A stretch of DNA of 64,000 nucleotides, from the NCBI RefSeq assembly GCF_963678635.1, contig NC_087064.1, positions 66,333,548 to 66,397,547 on the forward strand. Direction: 5' to 3'. Shown here piece by piece: positions 45,873 through 57,773 of this stretch. Position 1 is the stretch's first letter. Every line of letters starts with the position of its first letter. The notes below the pieces were generated by a model. That model saw nothing but the letters and a program-made list of their open reading frames with translations. It was not told where the DNA came from and made no database searches. The position numbers and the translations under genes were made by a program. This DNA comes from Symsagittifera roscoffensis. Its lineage: Eukaryota > Xenacoelomorpha > Acoela > Convolutidae.

Positions 45873-47060
45873 ATTGACAGTAGGCTCCGAAAAAGAACCC
45901 TTATAGTTTTGGATTGCTTAAAGTTTTGAGGCAATAAAATTATTTCATAAAAGCAAATTGAAATGTCTCATTAAAGGATCTGCAGTCTGATTTGGATGTT
46001 GCATCTTGAAAACTTTTTAACACCAGCGAACTGCTGAGCTTGTTCGGAGTATCAGTTGGCTTTCTCCTGGCACTGATAATACCCAAAAAACATAATACCC
46101 ATATACTTTTTGGTCCACCCAGTCCTCTCTGCAACCCCTTCTACAGAAGGGCTCAATTTAATTCCTACCAGTAGCACTCTTTTATATGCTATTTCCATCT
46201 GGTTTTTCGACCGTTTTTTGTCAAATATTTTTTTTTTTTCAAAAACTTAATTGTAAAACCTCAGAGGTTGGGTTCATTTGAAGGAACAGTTAGATGGAAA
46301 CTCTTGTGCATAAACGGCTACTTCTTTTGTTTTTTAGGTCATAGTTTTGAAATTTTGGCGGTTTTCTTAAAAACTCATCTACCAATTATTAGATTTTTTG
46401 GTTCAAGCGAAATAACAGGTTGTTAGCTTGATCGCTGCAAAAACTTTAAACGCCCTATTTTCCTTTTAAAAAGGGCCTGCGCAAAATCAAATATTTTGCT
46501 TGATTTTTCTCAAAAACTACCCTACCGAAATTGACAAAAACAGTTTATTTGAGAAACAATTAAGGTTTTGTGTAAAGTTCAGTTTTGACGTTTTGAAATT
46601 AATGCAATTCATCCCGAATCAAAACAAATTTCTTTGACAATAATCAACTGTTGACTTCAGCTCGAGAGTTTATAAAGAAAAAATCGAGTTATGGTTACTT
46701 GGAGCGCATTATGAAATTGAAGATAATTACTTTTTTTTCACATTGCTTTATCCTCAATTTCGTATGAAAAACCTTTTTAACGTTCCAAAGCTAGTATTGC
46801 TAAGTCATTGTCAATCTTTTTCTATAAAAACGACATTGACTGCTTCAAATACACTCTAAAATAGTTCATGGGCTGAAGTCACGTGGAACAAGTTCAATAA
46901 ATGCAAGCTCAATTTACACTAACTGGTGTTTCTCCTGACTCTGGTCCAAAGATAAGAGTAATTCATGATAGGATTAAGATGTAATGATAACTAGCAATCC
47001 CTGCTGCTGAAGCTGCTCCTGAAAAATTACAACGTTTATCTCTCACAAAAAAGTAGGTTG
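45873..47060. other. No supported gene
   Basis: AT-rich unique-looking sequence, nothing recognised. Confidence 0.45.
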
Positions 47061-47530
47061 TATGGATGAATGTTTTGCTGATTTTAAGGGTGAGTGGATG
47101 AATCAAGGGATGAGTGAATCAGTGACTGGATGATTGCATGGAATGGTTGAAGGCCCGATGGATAGCTAAGTAAACGCAAAGACAGTTTTCTAGACGAACG
47201 GTGATTGAATGATGGCTGCGTGGATGAATGGTTTGTTAAAAGGGTAGATAGATTTAGGGCTGGTAACATGGTTGGATGATTGGTTTTTTGTAAGGCTGCA
47301 TGGTTTGATGGTTGGATGGCTAGTTGTCTGGTTGAATAGCTAGTTGAAAGGATGGCTCGCTGAATGTTTGGCTGAATGGATGGCAGAAACGAGAGTACTG
47401 AATGAATGGATGGCCAAGTCATGTATCGCTCGTTGTACGGATGAATATAAGCATTGGTTGTTGAACGGACGTTGCTAGTTGGACTCATGGCTAGATTGAC
47501 AGCATACGGCAGCATGGGTGCTTAATGATG
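47060..47530. repeat. Degenerate TGGATGAA-type simple repeat
   Basis: Plus strand rich in TGGATGAATGG, GGATGATTGG and GGTTGAATGG words, a decayed tetra- or octanucleotide satellite. A 143-codon minus-strand frame, rich in Ser, Thr, Pro, Asn and His, is a by-product. Confidence 0.75.
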
Positions 47531-49210
47531 GCTAGATGTATTGTGTTTAGGCCCAGTAATTTCTCATATGGTACATAGTCTGTTCGTCACATTATCCATT
47601 TTTGGCCGGATAGTTTGGTGAAACTCCCTAGTCTAATACCAACCCTGTTCTTACTCTAAATTTTCCTGATCTCAGTAGAGCTAGAGGTTTACTGTTTTTT
47701 TTTTTGCGGAGTTAGAGGAGAGAAGAATGCAAATTATTTCAATTTTTATTCTTAATTCTCTGAAGGACGACCGTTTCAAGTTTACAAATTTAGATTAAGA
47801 TTTAGTCATAGATCAAGATTGCTTAGTATTAAATTTTTCAAGGGAAATCAAATTTTAATTAAAAAAAGTTTTTCAAACAGGTTTCACTCCTTCGCGTTCT
47901 AGAGAAACTTCAAAATTCTGACTGCTGTTTTATGGAATTGTTTTCCTGAAATTTTTAGAGAGTTGTTTATAGCGCCTGCAAAATTTATATGATGGTGAGA
48001 GATAATCGTGATTCCAGAGAGAATGAAGTGATAAGAATAAGGAGTCAAATTCATAGTTCAGAGTAACTGTGGGAAAGTTGAAAGTTTCACTTTTTTGAGA
48101 GAAACTTCAAGAGAAAAAACCCACACACGTAGTGTTTGACATTGAGTTGGCCCTTGTTCTGTTTCAATAGACTCCTTTTCTTTGTCTGTAAACTCGACCC
48201 TTTTCGACCTACTCGACCTACTTTTCAGATAAAGTAGTGACTGCGGGAAGCAAAACCAATAGGTTTGTCATTCCAAAGCCGGAACATGGTCAATTTAGTA
48301 GTTTCAGTTTTTGTTATGGAATCATTAGTTGTTTTCACAGAAGCTTCCGCTAGTTTTCGCTAGTTGTTTTCGAGTTTGGCCATACTGTAGCCACCTTGAG
48401 CAAAAACAGAGTGCGATGTGTCTGAAAGTGATATGACATGGTTGGTGGGGTCGGCTATAGAGCATGGTCAGAGTATCCTACTGATGCGTTATGCCAGTTG
48501 CCGAAGTATACTTGGGATTGATATATTGAGTCAGGTGTGCTTTTAGCCTTTTCTTTTCTATATACCTGCTGTTTTGTCTATTTATCTTAGGGTTTTGTGT
48601 ACATATTTAAATGGGCTCAACTTTAGTTTGTGCTATTCTGGGGCTACTAAAGTTGTATGTGGTCGTAATCAAAGTCGGGCCTCGGTTTCAGAAGGATATT
48701 TGATCCAGTTTGATCTTGTTTCAGAGATGGAATTTTCTTGTTCAAATTATTAGTGTATTGGTAGTGCGGTGGTACTGCATTGGTTATTTAAACTTCATTC
48801 CAATCAAAAGGAAAAAAGTCTGAAAACCATGAAGTTTGGTTCAAGTTGTTTTTAGCGGTTTTTGATTTTTGATTTTTTTTATTTAGGATAAAGTGTCATC
48901 TAAAGTTTAAAAATTAAATAAACAGTTTATTCAAAAGTGGTCAGAATGAGGCATAAGTAGGAGAGAAGCAGAAATTTGACACAAAAAAGGGTAGTTTATC
49001 TGTAATTAATGACTCAAGTGTAAAACATTTTGATTTGTAATATAATTATTGCCTTGAATTTTTTATATTACTGCTTAAATTTGATTTTTATTAAACATTT
49101 GCTGTAATGATATGATATGTTCCTTTTGAGGAAATGAAACAAAAATGTTTCTTTTTTGTTTTAGTGTTTTTAGAAGAGCTAAAAACCTTAAAAACACTAA
49201 AAACACTAAA
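47531..49210. other. No supported gene
   Basis: AT-rich sequence. No open frame or repeat recognised. Confidence 0.45.
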
Positions 49211-49215
49211 ACCAG

Positions 49216-49287
49216 ACAAGCCTTTCCCACACACCTCCATGATGAGGAGCACTGGGTGGATTGACTTTCCAGGCTAAGTCTTTTTTC
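49216..49287 (-). repeat. Fragment of BEL/Pao integrase outside the 3' LTR
   Basis: About 70 bases match 50,322-50,393 in the same orientation with few changes (CCATGATGAGGAGCACTGGG). The source is the CxPSAPHHGSVWGKA part of the BEL integrase. It lies about 80 bp outside the element. Confidence 0.75.
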
Positions 49288-49365
49288 AAGTTTTTTCAAT
49301 GTTCCTATCGCATTGACTCCAAAGTAAAAGCAAAAATCAAAAGAAAAATAACAAAAAAAGCGCAC

Positions 49366-49794
49366 TTATTCCTATGACAATCAGGACGGCCGGGAAAATC
49401 TGAAAATAACGTTTGAATTCAGAGTTTACAGAATAGTAGGTAACATTTCCCCCCATAATTCGAACAATTCTTTTTCATTCATCAGCTTTCACGATTATTT
49501 AGCAACCTCGGATTAGGGGCATTCCAACTGATCATTTTTCGTGAACAATTCATTATATCATAACTTATTGCAATAAGTTGAGGCTGAATAGAAAGAAAAT
49601 TTCATCAACAAACTACGGCCAATAAACAATTTTAAGCAAAAACTGAAACAAGAGTTAATTTAGTTCAAGTTTTAATTTCTAGGATTAAAGGGTTTTCATA
49701 GTTTTAAGTAAAATTTTTTGCTAAAAACTGACCCAAAACTTCTATATGAAATGACTACATTATTAAAACAGACGCATAGTTAGCCGCGCTAACA
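49366..49794 (-). mobile_element. BEL/Pao 3' LTR
   Basis: 429 bp matching 57,338-57,769 in the same direction, with small indels. On the minus strand it begins TGTTAGCGCGGCTAACTATG. A purine-rich tract, GGGGCGGAGGA, lies immediately before it on that strand, as expected for plus-strand priming. The sequence GCAC at 49,362-49,365 next to its outer end may be half of a target duplication. Confidence 0.85.
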
Positions 49795-51060
49795 TCCTCC
49801 GCCCCAAAGGAGCGAGAACGGGTGCGAGTTTCACGATCGGACGCGTGTACTCGCCGGTTGCCGATCTAATTACGGCGGACCGCGCTATGCCTTCGTTACC
49901 GTAGTTCAGTGACTTGACTCCCGCTAACGGGTTATGGTCCCTTGGACTCTTCAAGCAACCAAACGAGATCTCCAGTTCTCAAGTGTGATTCTGGAGAAAG
50001 AAACCATTTTGCTCGTTTGTTAAGCTTTGGTACGTACTCATGGATCCAACGAGTCCAGATGGCAATTGCAAAGGATTGCGCTCGGGCGTAGCGCTTTCGA
50101 TGATTGAAGTTCTGCTCGCAATCTAGTGGAGGAAAGCTAATTGCGCGGTATCCAAATAGGAAGTGATTCGGCGTTAACGCTTCGAGATCGTTCGGATCGG
50201 AGGATACGGGTCTGAGCGACGGTTGTTCAGAGAATGCTCAACTAAACAAGCGTGGTTATGAGGACTTCCTCAGTGAAATTTCTTGTTCCCAGAATGTCTT
50301 AAAAAATCTTTTGGTGCTCGGGACGAGCCTTTCCCCACACACTTCCATGATGAGGAGCACTGGGTGGATTGAATTTCCAGGCTAAGTCTTTGTGAGCGAG
50401 CAGAACAGGTGCATGGCGATTCGATTTCTCGATGCACGAAGTCAACTCTTTGGCTGAACCAATGAAATTCGTGCCATTGTCCGACCAGGTGACGGAAGGC
50501 GTTACCCCTGAGCAATGAAGCGTACTATTCCCACTACACAGGAACTTGTATCCATTGACGGAGCAACCTCTAGATGAATGGCACGTGTCGTCATACACGT
50601 GAATAAGAAGCCCCAGCGTTTCTCTGAGCTTCGTTGAATCGTTACGTGGAACGGGCCGAAGTAATCTTTTCCGCAGTTCGCGAATGGCGGTTGTCGGTAG
50701 CCAAGTCGCTCGAGCGGAAGGTCAGCCATCATTGGCGTGATTACCTTAGCTGAACGGAGCGCAATACGGAGCCCCAATACAATGTACTCTAATTGTATAA
50801 CAGCCCGCACGAAGTCAACACTTTCGTGATGATTCTCCTGGTGAATGAAATTTAAAAGCATCATCACGAGTAGTTGTCGGCTATCTAAAATAATGGGATG
50901 CTTAACCTTCAATTCAACATCAGCGAGACGGCGAATACGGCCAGTGGAACAGACTAGACCACCGGGACCGATGAACGGCGAAAAAGAAGCTAGACTTCTG
51001 AAGGGACTGTGTTTTGTGAAGTGCGTCGATGCGGAACAACTCTGTCTGAGCCTATAGCTT
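49795..51060 (-). pseudogene. BEL/Pao integrase
   Basis: Minus-strand blocks in order: a tail of H2C2-type sequence (VKHPIILDSRQLL...HHES), then PPFANCGKDYFGPFHVTI (first catalytic aspartate) and TTRAIHLEVAPSMDTSS. WSDNGTNFIGSAKEL follows with the second aspartate. NPPSAPHHGSVWGKA comes next, with the glutamate position of the family apparently changed or displaced. LEALTPNHFLFG, a BEL/Pao hallmark, is next. The last block is a C-terminal DUF5641-like domain (GNEGIARSAVIRSATGEYTRPIVKLAPV). Frames at 50,912-50,502, 50,598-50,299 and 49,954-49,763 are separated by indels. It is inactive. It lies directly upstream of the polypurine tract and 3' LTR. Confidence 0.85.
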
Positions 51061-51425
51061 TTGCTCAGCCACTTCTAAATTAGATGGTTCGGTAATTGAA
51101 CGAGTTTTGCAATTTTGACGGTGATGGGGTGATAAACTCAGCATGAATGCGTTGATTTTTTGGAGTTTTGGAAAATAACTAACATTTTTCCAGTCAAAAA
51201 TTGGATCGGTGGTTATGGATGTGCAAATGAAATTTGCAGCTTTTTCAATATTTTAATTCAAATCATATCAAGGTCTTTTGAGTCGAATGCTGGTGAGAAC
51301 TACTGAGCGAGTTTTAAAAGGCCATTCTTTGGTTTTCAAAAAATTGGACCTTTCACCCAACAGCTTTCTTTCAGAGCCTCAGCAGTTATTACCCGAGTTC
51401 CGGTATTTGCTGGATTGTCGCCACT

Positions 51426-52015
51426 CTACACCTGGAACCACTCATCAATTTTGGTGGATTCGATAGTTTCGGAAACCCAATTAGCCACAAAGATAGGCAT
51501 CTTGCTAGTAGAATTCAACCGCTGCAGTACAGTAATGCTATCTGTCCACATATATGATCTTTCGATTTTTATTTTTAAAGATTTCTTGATTTCAATTCCC
51601 AGACGGCTCGTCAGTAACGCTGCTTGCAATTCAAGCTTACAGATGGAAAGAGTTTTCATCGGTGCTACTCTAGCTTTTCCGAAAACGGAACCAATTTTGT
51701 CTTCATTTGTGACGACGGAGTGACGGCGCAGCAAAGCAACCGAGCAAAAAATGTCCTGATAGCTGTCACCAAATATATGCAGCTCTATTTGAACAACCGA
51801 TGTTTCGAAAAAACAGCGAGAAGCTGCTAGTCGTCGAAGTATTGGTAAACCAGTATGCCAATCTAGGAACTTTTTTTGAAGTTCATCTGACAATGGTTCA
51901 TCCCACTGCTGGCCCGAGAGACTCCAAATATCCTCCAGTAAAAGCCGGGCACAAACGGTGTACGGTGCGACTAAACCGGGGAGAAGTAATTTGAGACGGT
52001 GCGCTATTTAAGGTA
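51426..52015 (-). pseudogene. BEL/Pao RNase H-like (Pao peptidase A17) region
   Basis: The upstream part reads YTVCARLLLEDIWSLSGQQW (near 51,960-51,900), then an open frame from 51,893. It continues ELQKKFLDWHTGLPILRRLA, then IELHIFGDSYQDIFCSVALL (the Pao ELHxFGDAS position). KTLSICKLELQAALLTSRLG and SYMWTDSITVLQRLNSTSKM follow. These are standard Pao-family blocks between the reverse transcriptase and integrase. The frame is open to 51,426, but links to the neighbouring domains are broken. Confidence 0.8.
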
Positions 52016-52800
52016 TCATTTTCATTATAAGCTTAAGTTTATTTCTTTTACAGTGTCAATCTTGCTGTTATCTGGATTTAACTTTTCTTCTAAATCTGGG
52101 GCATTGCTGAAAAACTAGATTAAACTGAAATCTATAATTTCTTCGCTCAGGCTTAGGGCTCCATTCGGGTCGGTGAGAGAACCGAAGAAACCATTCATTA
52201 AATATCTAGGACAGCAGATGAAGCAGCTGGAAACTTGGTTTGTTAGAGCGCAAAATTCGCATAAGTGGGGTAGTCACGAGCGCTGAAGATGTGACGAGTG
52301 TATTGAAAAACATTTAGCTCACTTGTGGGGTACTCCCGCCACAAAAAACGCAACGACGGCTGATCAGCTGGAATGACCCCTACTTGAGGGAACATTCCTT
52401 CAATGTCTGCCAAAACTGCAAACTTATGTTGTCTGAGCTGAAGGAGCACTCTCAACAAGCTCTGCAACAGATTGGGCCACACCAAAATGACTGGTTCAAA
52501 GGACTGGTACGCCATGAAATTTCGAAGCATCGTTTGAAACTCGGCTCACATTATCAGGTTTATTTGGGTTAGCCACTGGACGGTGGGGTAAATACCACTC
52601 GCGGTCGGTGCTCATGTTCGACTCATTGTATTCAATAGGAACAATATATCCCATTTCGAAATCGTCCTGAATATATTTTGCGTAAAATTTTTTCAGGTTG
52701 AAATCTTTTTTTTTCGAGCCGCTTTTCCAAAGACTTGAGCTGGCCAAACAAGGAGTAGTAGTTGTTTGGCAACTTTAATTCCTTATCGACGCAAAACATA
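52016..52800 (-). pseudogene. BEL/Pao reverse transcriptase
   Basis: The N-terminal part at 52,747-52,496 reads EWYLPHRPVANPNKPDNVSR and SNDASKFHGVPVL. The core at 52,530-52,243 reads KFAVLADIEGMFPQVGVIPA, DQPSLRFLWRE and VFQYTRHIFSARDYPTYANF. The catalytic YVDD segment would lie further on and is not visible. The stretch 52,020-52,240 is badly decayed and may carry a deletion. The enzyme would copy the element RNA into DNA. Confidence 0.85.
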
Positions 52801-53640
52801 CCAACATAATATCGAGTTCTGTCATGCGAAATAGTCGATTTAAGCGTTTTTAGAGCTTGCTTATCTGATGCTGAACACGAGCGGCTGATTTATAAGTACC
52901 TTAGGACTCAAGTTCATACCAATTTTCGACTTGCTCTATAAGAGAAGTGTCTTCAACACTACACTTGAGAAAGTGAGATGGCAAATGTAAAGGTGATGGT
53001 CGAGGACCAATGTGAACCCAATCGATAGGTAAGCGTACCAGAAACGGTGAAATTCGGCTTTTCTCGCCGAAAATTTCTAATGTTCGGATGGCATGAAAAC
53101 AGTCGTGGCCTAAGATTAATTCCACATCACAGTATTGATACTTTAAGGAATGCACTGGAATTGTATGAGGATAAACTTTTATAAGTTCACAGACAATGAT
53201 AATATCAGACCCCAAGTTTAAATCTGTCTTCACAAAAGGTCGTGCGTGGAATTTGTATGACTTGGATTCAGTAATACCCGAAATTAATAATTCTTCTCTT
53301 TTCGTCGTTAAACCTTGTTGTGAATTTTTTTCCACTGACTGTGAGGCTCAACTTTTCAACGGACAGATTATGTTTTTCAGCAAGTTGAGCAATTTCGATT
53401 CAACGATTTGAAGCAGACCTTTAACACGGAGAACGGAGGTGGCGCGAGTACATTTAACTGTTTCCACTTCCAGACTAGTGATTGCTGTAGCAATCAGGCT
53501 TGTTGCACTTTCTAGATTTTGGGCATCTTCGAAAAGTATGGTTCGATTGCAGACAGGAGGAACACAATTTCTGCTCGGCAGCAAACTTTGCTCTTTGAGT
53601 AGGAAGTTTCTTTTGTAGACGCTACATGACATAATGTCAT
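52801..53640 (-). pseudogene. BEL/Pao DUF1758-type protease region
   Basis: 53,632-53,348 encodes FLLKEQSLLPSRNCVPPVCN, RTILFEDAQNLESATSLIAT and a helical tail. 53,335-52,901 encodes KFHARPFVKTDLNLGSDIII, VELILGHDCFHAIRTLEIFG, and PRPSPLHLPSHFL. The LILGHDCFHAI block is the conserved end of the BEL protease family (DUF1758). An active-site D[ST]G was not found cleanly. A stop and frame change separate the two parts. Confidence 0.75.
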
Positions 53641-53724
53641 GTAAGCCGTTACAAAAAACTCAGGGCGGATACTGTTGATAGGGCTTTTTGTCAGACCCCT
53701 TTGAATTATACGACAACGTTTTTG

Positions 53725-55263
53725 TTACTGTTTTGCAAGGGCCAGTGTTGGCCTGATTTTCCGGATTTTGAATTTTGGAGTTTTAGCGCGCTTTCGCTCA
53801 TGCTTCTCTGCTTTTTCTGCCAGCCAGTCATGTGAATGGAGCACGGATGATTGGTAAAATCTTCTTTTTACTGTGTGAAGAGCCCATGATTTCTTCTGTT
53901 GACTTAAACACAACAACAAGATTTGAGATGGTGGAAGCAAAACTTATAATGCTGTCGGAATTATGCGTCTCCAATGACGGGAAACAATTTAATTTGTCAA
54001 GATGAGCTTTAGCTACCGTTTCTAGTTGGCCAAATTTCCGAATAAGAGTTTTCAGGGCATCTTCATGCTTAACACCTGAATACGCAAAATCGATGATGGC
54101 ATTTTGGCTTTCCCAGTCACAAGAGTTTCCAAGTATGTCAACGTGATGGTTGTCCTTAACGTTACAACAATTGAATCCGCTATGTCGGGGATCCGGAAAC
54201 AGTTCCACCACTAGTTAATGAAGAGTTCGAGTGCGTATAATGTAAAGTCGAGTCTGACACGTTTTTAATTTTGACTTTAGACAACTGTTGAGCTAGAGTT
54301 TGACTATGGCTAGTTTGCGCGGTTCGAAGGAAACCAATGGGTAGCACAGTAGATTTTTAAGACGTTTACAGAAGATTCGGAATGCATAAGTGTTATTTTG
54401 GATTATTTTTTTTTCAGATCTAGATTGAAAAACTTATTTGATATTGGAGTTATCTTCATTCAGATGACTAGTCCAGACAGATATCGCCGGTTGGAAAGAT
54501 TAGTTAACTGGGTTAACGCGGAACGGTTTGAAACCAGCAGCACTCGCTGACGGTTTTGTTTTATGCGCAGACTGAAGTTCTTCGGTTGTTTTGTTCACCC
54601 AGCTTTCTGTCCTCTTACTTCTGGCATGACTCTACTCGGGTAAGTCTATCGAAATTGACTTCTCGTTCATGTCTTCAAGAATCACATTTTCAATTAGGGA
54701 AGCTTCGGCCAGTTTAACTCGATTTGCTTTAGCCAATTCTTCCAGTTCTAATAGGTTTTTCAGCTGTTTCAAGCAAAGTTTAGCTTCATTTTGTCGCTGT
54801 ATTTCTTCACGGCTCAAGGTTGCAATTTCCAGTTCTCGACTTTTTTGGCTAGAAGTCACTGACGCAAACAAATTATTAGGAGATTCCGCATGATTTTTGT
54901 GTGATTTGGTTGCAGTCGTGATTCAAAACTTTCAAAAATGGGTGAGGGTCTGTTTGTTGACAAGATACTGTCGGGTTTTAGTTAGGATTTCATCGTTACT
55001 GTGTGTTACAAGCTGTAACCAATGTTCCAAGGCTGCTTCGTCGGATTCTCGTGAGATTAAAAAGGGTCAGAACTTTCTTCATTCTTGGAGATGGCTTTTT
55101 CCGAGCTTCCTTCACAACTTTGAAGCCGTTTTTTGTTTTTAACAGTGCGGTATTTGTTTTCAATGGCCTCAAGTATGCACTCATGGTTCATATCTAACTC
55201 CTTTTCAAGATTGGTTCTAGCTAGCGTGAGATGGTTGATCTTATCGGCAAGATCGGACTCCAT
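53725..55263 (-). pseudogene. BEL/Pao gag (DUF1759-containing)
   Basis: The likely start is 55,263 (MESDLADKINHLTLARTNLE), followed across frames by RIRRSSLGTLVTACNTQ. A coiled region at 54,871-54,632 reads LSREEIQRQNEAKLCLKQLK and NLLELEELAKANRVK. Then the DUF1759 block lies at 54,211-53,828 (HEDALKTLIRKFGQLETVAK, AHLDKLNCFPSL). A basic end (HTVKRRFYQSSVLHSHDWLA, EKHERKRAKTPKFK) follows. Stops between segments show it is dead. The order gag, protease, RT, RNase H, integrase is complete for BEL/Pao. Confidence 0.8.
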
Positions 55264-57313
55264 TGCTGGTGGAGACTAGGGAACGTTCGCGGTAAGCGAA
55301 GACGGGTCGGCAGCCATCGTACAACAAGTGACTACACTGAGCGTCAGAAAGTTTTTGTGAGCGAAACCCGAGGAAAGAAATTAGCACAGTGTAATCAACT
55401 CGGAAAAAATTCTGGCTGAAGGTAAGAATTGCTATGAGCAACTTTATCTGGCCTACTAACTTAACGTTAACTGATAAAAGATACTAGCAACTCAAAAAAC
55501 CTAATTTCAAGAAAATTAAAGTGAATTCAATTGACAAGGTAAACGAAAAACTCAATTCGTTAAAAATTTATACAAATACTGTGAATTAAAAACCCACAAC
55601 TTGTTTTATGATTTTATGAGGACCCTTTGTGCAACCAGTTTGGTTTGTTTCCTTTTTAAACCTTTTCGTTGATTCTTACGATATATGTTTTTTTTTCGTT
55701 TAACTTTTTCAACAAGGTTTTTAAAATTTTGGCTGTGTCGTAAAACAATTGTTAAAGTTTTCAATTTGAGACAAGAAACTTGATGCAAAGTTTTATATTG
55801 CTTTTGAATGGTTTTATTCTTTGCATTTCTTCGTGAAAACAATATGGTTAAGAAGTGAAACAGTTAAAGGGGCACACTCTTGTAAATTGGGGAGAATATT
55901 GTCTGTGCCCCCTCGGTGACCATAAATTATTGCAATTATTCGGTTTCTATAATTATTTAATGGTCGATTTAACTGCAAAGCGCGCAAACCTTGAATGTCA
56001 TTGCTTATATGCTTATTTATAGAATTGCTGGTTAAGTCATGCCACAAAACAATATCAGTCCGGGAAGCTAAGTGTGGGTTATTGTGTGAAAACAATTGCA
56101 CTGTTTTCTTTTGATTTTTTTGCAAAATGATTTAAAGAAAGTCCTTTTATGGCTAAAAAACTTCTTTGCAATCTATCTCTCAGCTTTCGGGGTTGATTTT
56201 GTATTGCATAAAAACGAGGGCTTGCCCCTAAATTGAAAACCATTATAGTTGTAGAGAATGCTACATTAAGTTATTTTAAGGTAAGTTTTAGACCCATGAC
56301 AAAATTATAGCATGACAAAGTTTTTGTATGAACTGTACGATTACGTCTATGTGTGCACGGTACTGCACACCAAAATATTTTGGGCTAAGGTGGTTCGCTT
56401 ACGGACTGAAACGTAAACGTGCGCCAGCAGAAGTGGACAAGTTAAGTGTTTTGATCTGAAAGTCAGACAACCGCTAGGAGCAAAACCCGAGGTAAGAAAT
56501 CAATCCATACCAACACACACAACTACGGCGAAGAACTGGCAGTGACGTTGGGAGAACGTTTTTGGGGTCCATACGCGACGTTTTGCTATGGGACTGATTC
56601 AAAAAAGGATACTAGTAAGGCCGAGTTGAATAAACCTGAGTTAAGAAATCTTCTTAAACAGCTCACTCAACAGAAGGAATTTCGTGGCGAGACAACAGTG
56701 TTTGAGTTTTTTAGAACATACCTATCCAAAACTTTGGTGTTTTACTACGTTCTGGGCAAAAAATTGAAAATCGGATCAAAAATTTTTCGAGGTAACCAAA
56801 ACATTTTCTACTTCCCTTGAAGCCCTTCAGCAGTTTTTTTCTTGCATTTTCAATTTTTTGTTCAGGCTATTTTAACAAGTATTCGAGAAATAGGGTTGGT
56901 TTTGGTTCGGTTTGCACTCAAAGTTCATTGCGCAAAAATTTACACCAACGAAAAGAGACTAAAATTTAACGTTCTCACAATTTTTTTGACTGTTTTTCTT
57001 CGCTTGGTAATGTTGATCTCCGATGTCAGTCAGCGTCCAGTTGTTGAGGACTTTGTCCGGATTCTCACATTGTTTTTCTGACAATCAGTTTTCACTGGAG
57101 ACGTATGTGTCATAGAAAAAAAGTCCCATGAATACTCCAGAGCCCAAAGTTTTCTGGGTTGATAACTCCAAGATAACGCAAATTTTACTTCATCAACTTT
57201 TCTTTGGGAAAACCCCAAGTTTTTCTGAATAATCACCCCTTTTTTTGACGAAACTTTTTTTTTCACCAGACAAATAGCCGTTTTTCCGCTAAAATTGCCT
57301 TTTTTCACGACTA
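55264..57313 (-). other. Long BEL/Pao leader with a probable inserted segment
   Basis: About 2 kb separates the candidate primer-binding site from the gag start, unusually long. A 24-bp near-direct repeat (GAGCxAAACCCGAGGxAAGAAAT) occurs at 55,358-55,381 and 56,477-56,500. Between them a minus-strand frame (56,125-55,814, 103 codons) reads TDIVLWHDLTSNSI, LNRPLNNYRNRIIAIIYGHR and GGTDNILPNL. It looks like real protein, but I cannot place it in a named family. A plus-strand frame at 56,542-56,820 is also unassigned. Confidence 0.5.
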
Positions 57314-57314
57314 C

Positions 57315-57333
57315 TCCCCTGTCGCGGCACCAA
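57315..57333 (-). promoter_or_regulatory. Candidate BEL/Pao primer-binding site
   Basis: The minus strand reads TGGTGCCGCGACAGGGGAG, beginning a few bases inside the 5' LTR. TGG followed by TGCCG fits the complement of a tRNA 3' end. tRNA-His is the closest I know, with mismatches. Position and TGG start support it. Confidence 0.6.
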
Positions 57334-57337
57334 AATA

Positions 57338-57769
57338 CTCCTATGACAATAAGGACAATCGGGAGAAACTCAAAATCACAATTGAACTCAGGGTTTTCAG
57401 AATAAGTGGTAACATTTTCCCCCATAATTCGAACAATCCTTTTTCTTTCATAAGTTTTCACGATTATTTTGCAACTGCGGAAAAAGAACATTTGTACAAC
57501 TATCTTCCAACTGAACATTTTTTGTGAATAATTCAATTTATCGTAACTTATTGCAAAAAATTCAGGCTGAACAGAAAGAAATTTCATCATCTACGGCCAA
57601 TAAACAAATTTAAGCAAAACCGAAACAAGAGTTATTTAGTCCAAGTTTTAGTTCTTAGGGTTGAAAGGTTTTCACAGCTTTAAGTAATATTTTGCTAAAA
57701 ACTGACCCAAAAATTTTTATATGAAATGACTACATTATAAAAACAGACGCATAGTTAGCCGCACTAACA
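57338..57769 (-). mobile_element. BEL/Pao 5' LTR
   Basis: About 432 bp matching the 3' LTR at 49,366-49,794. On the minus strand it begins TGTTAGTGCGGCTAACTATG. GCAC follows on the plus strand at 57,770-57,773, matching GCAC at 49,362-49,365. The LTRs differ by many substitutions and small indels, indicating an old insertion. Confidence 0.85.
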
Positions 57770-57773
57770 GCAC

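Noticed and set aside
47084-47515. 143-codon minus-strand open frame
   Set aside because: Composed of a degenerate TGGATGAA-type simple repeat, with low-complexity Ser/Thr/Pro/Asn/His content and no domain.
57030-57590. 186-codon minus-strand open frame
   Set aside because: It spans the inner end of the BEL 5' LTR and the primer-binding region. It is not conserved in the 3' LTR and is best explained as chance in decayed sequence.
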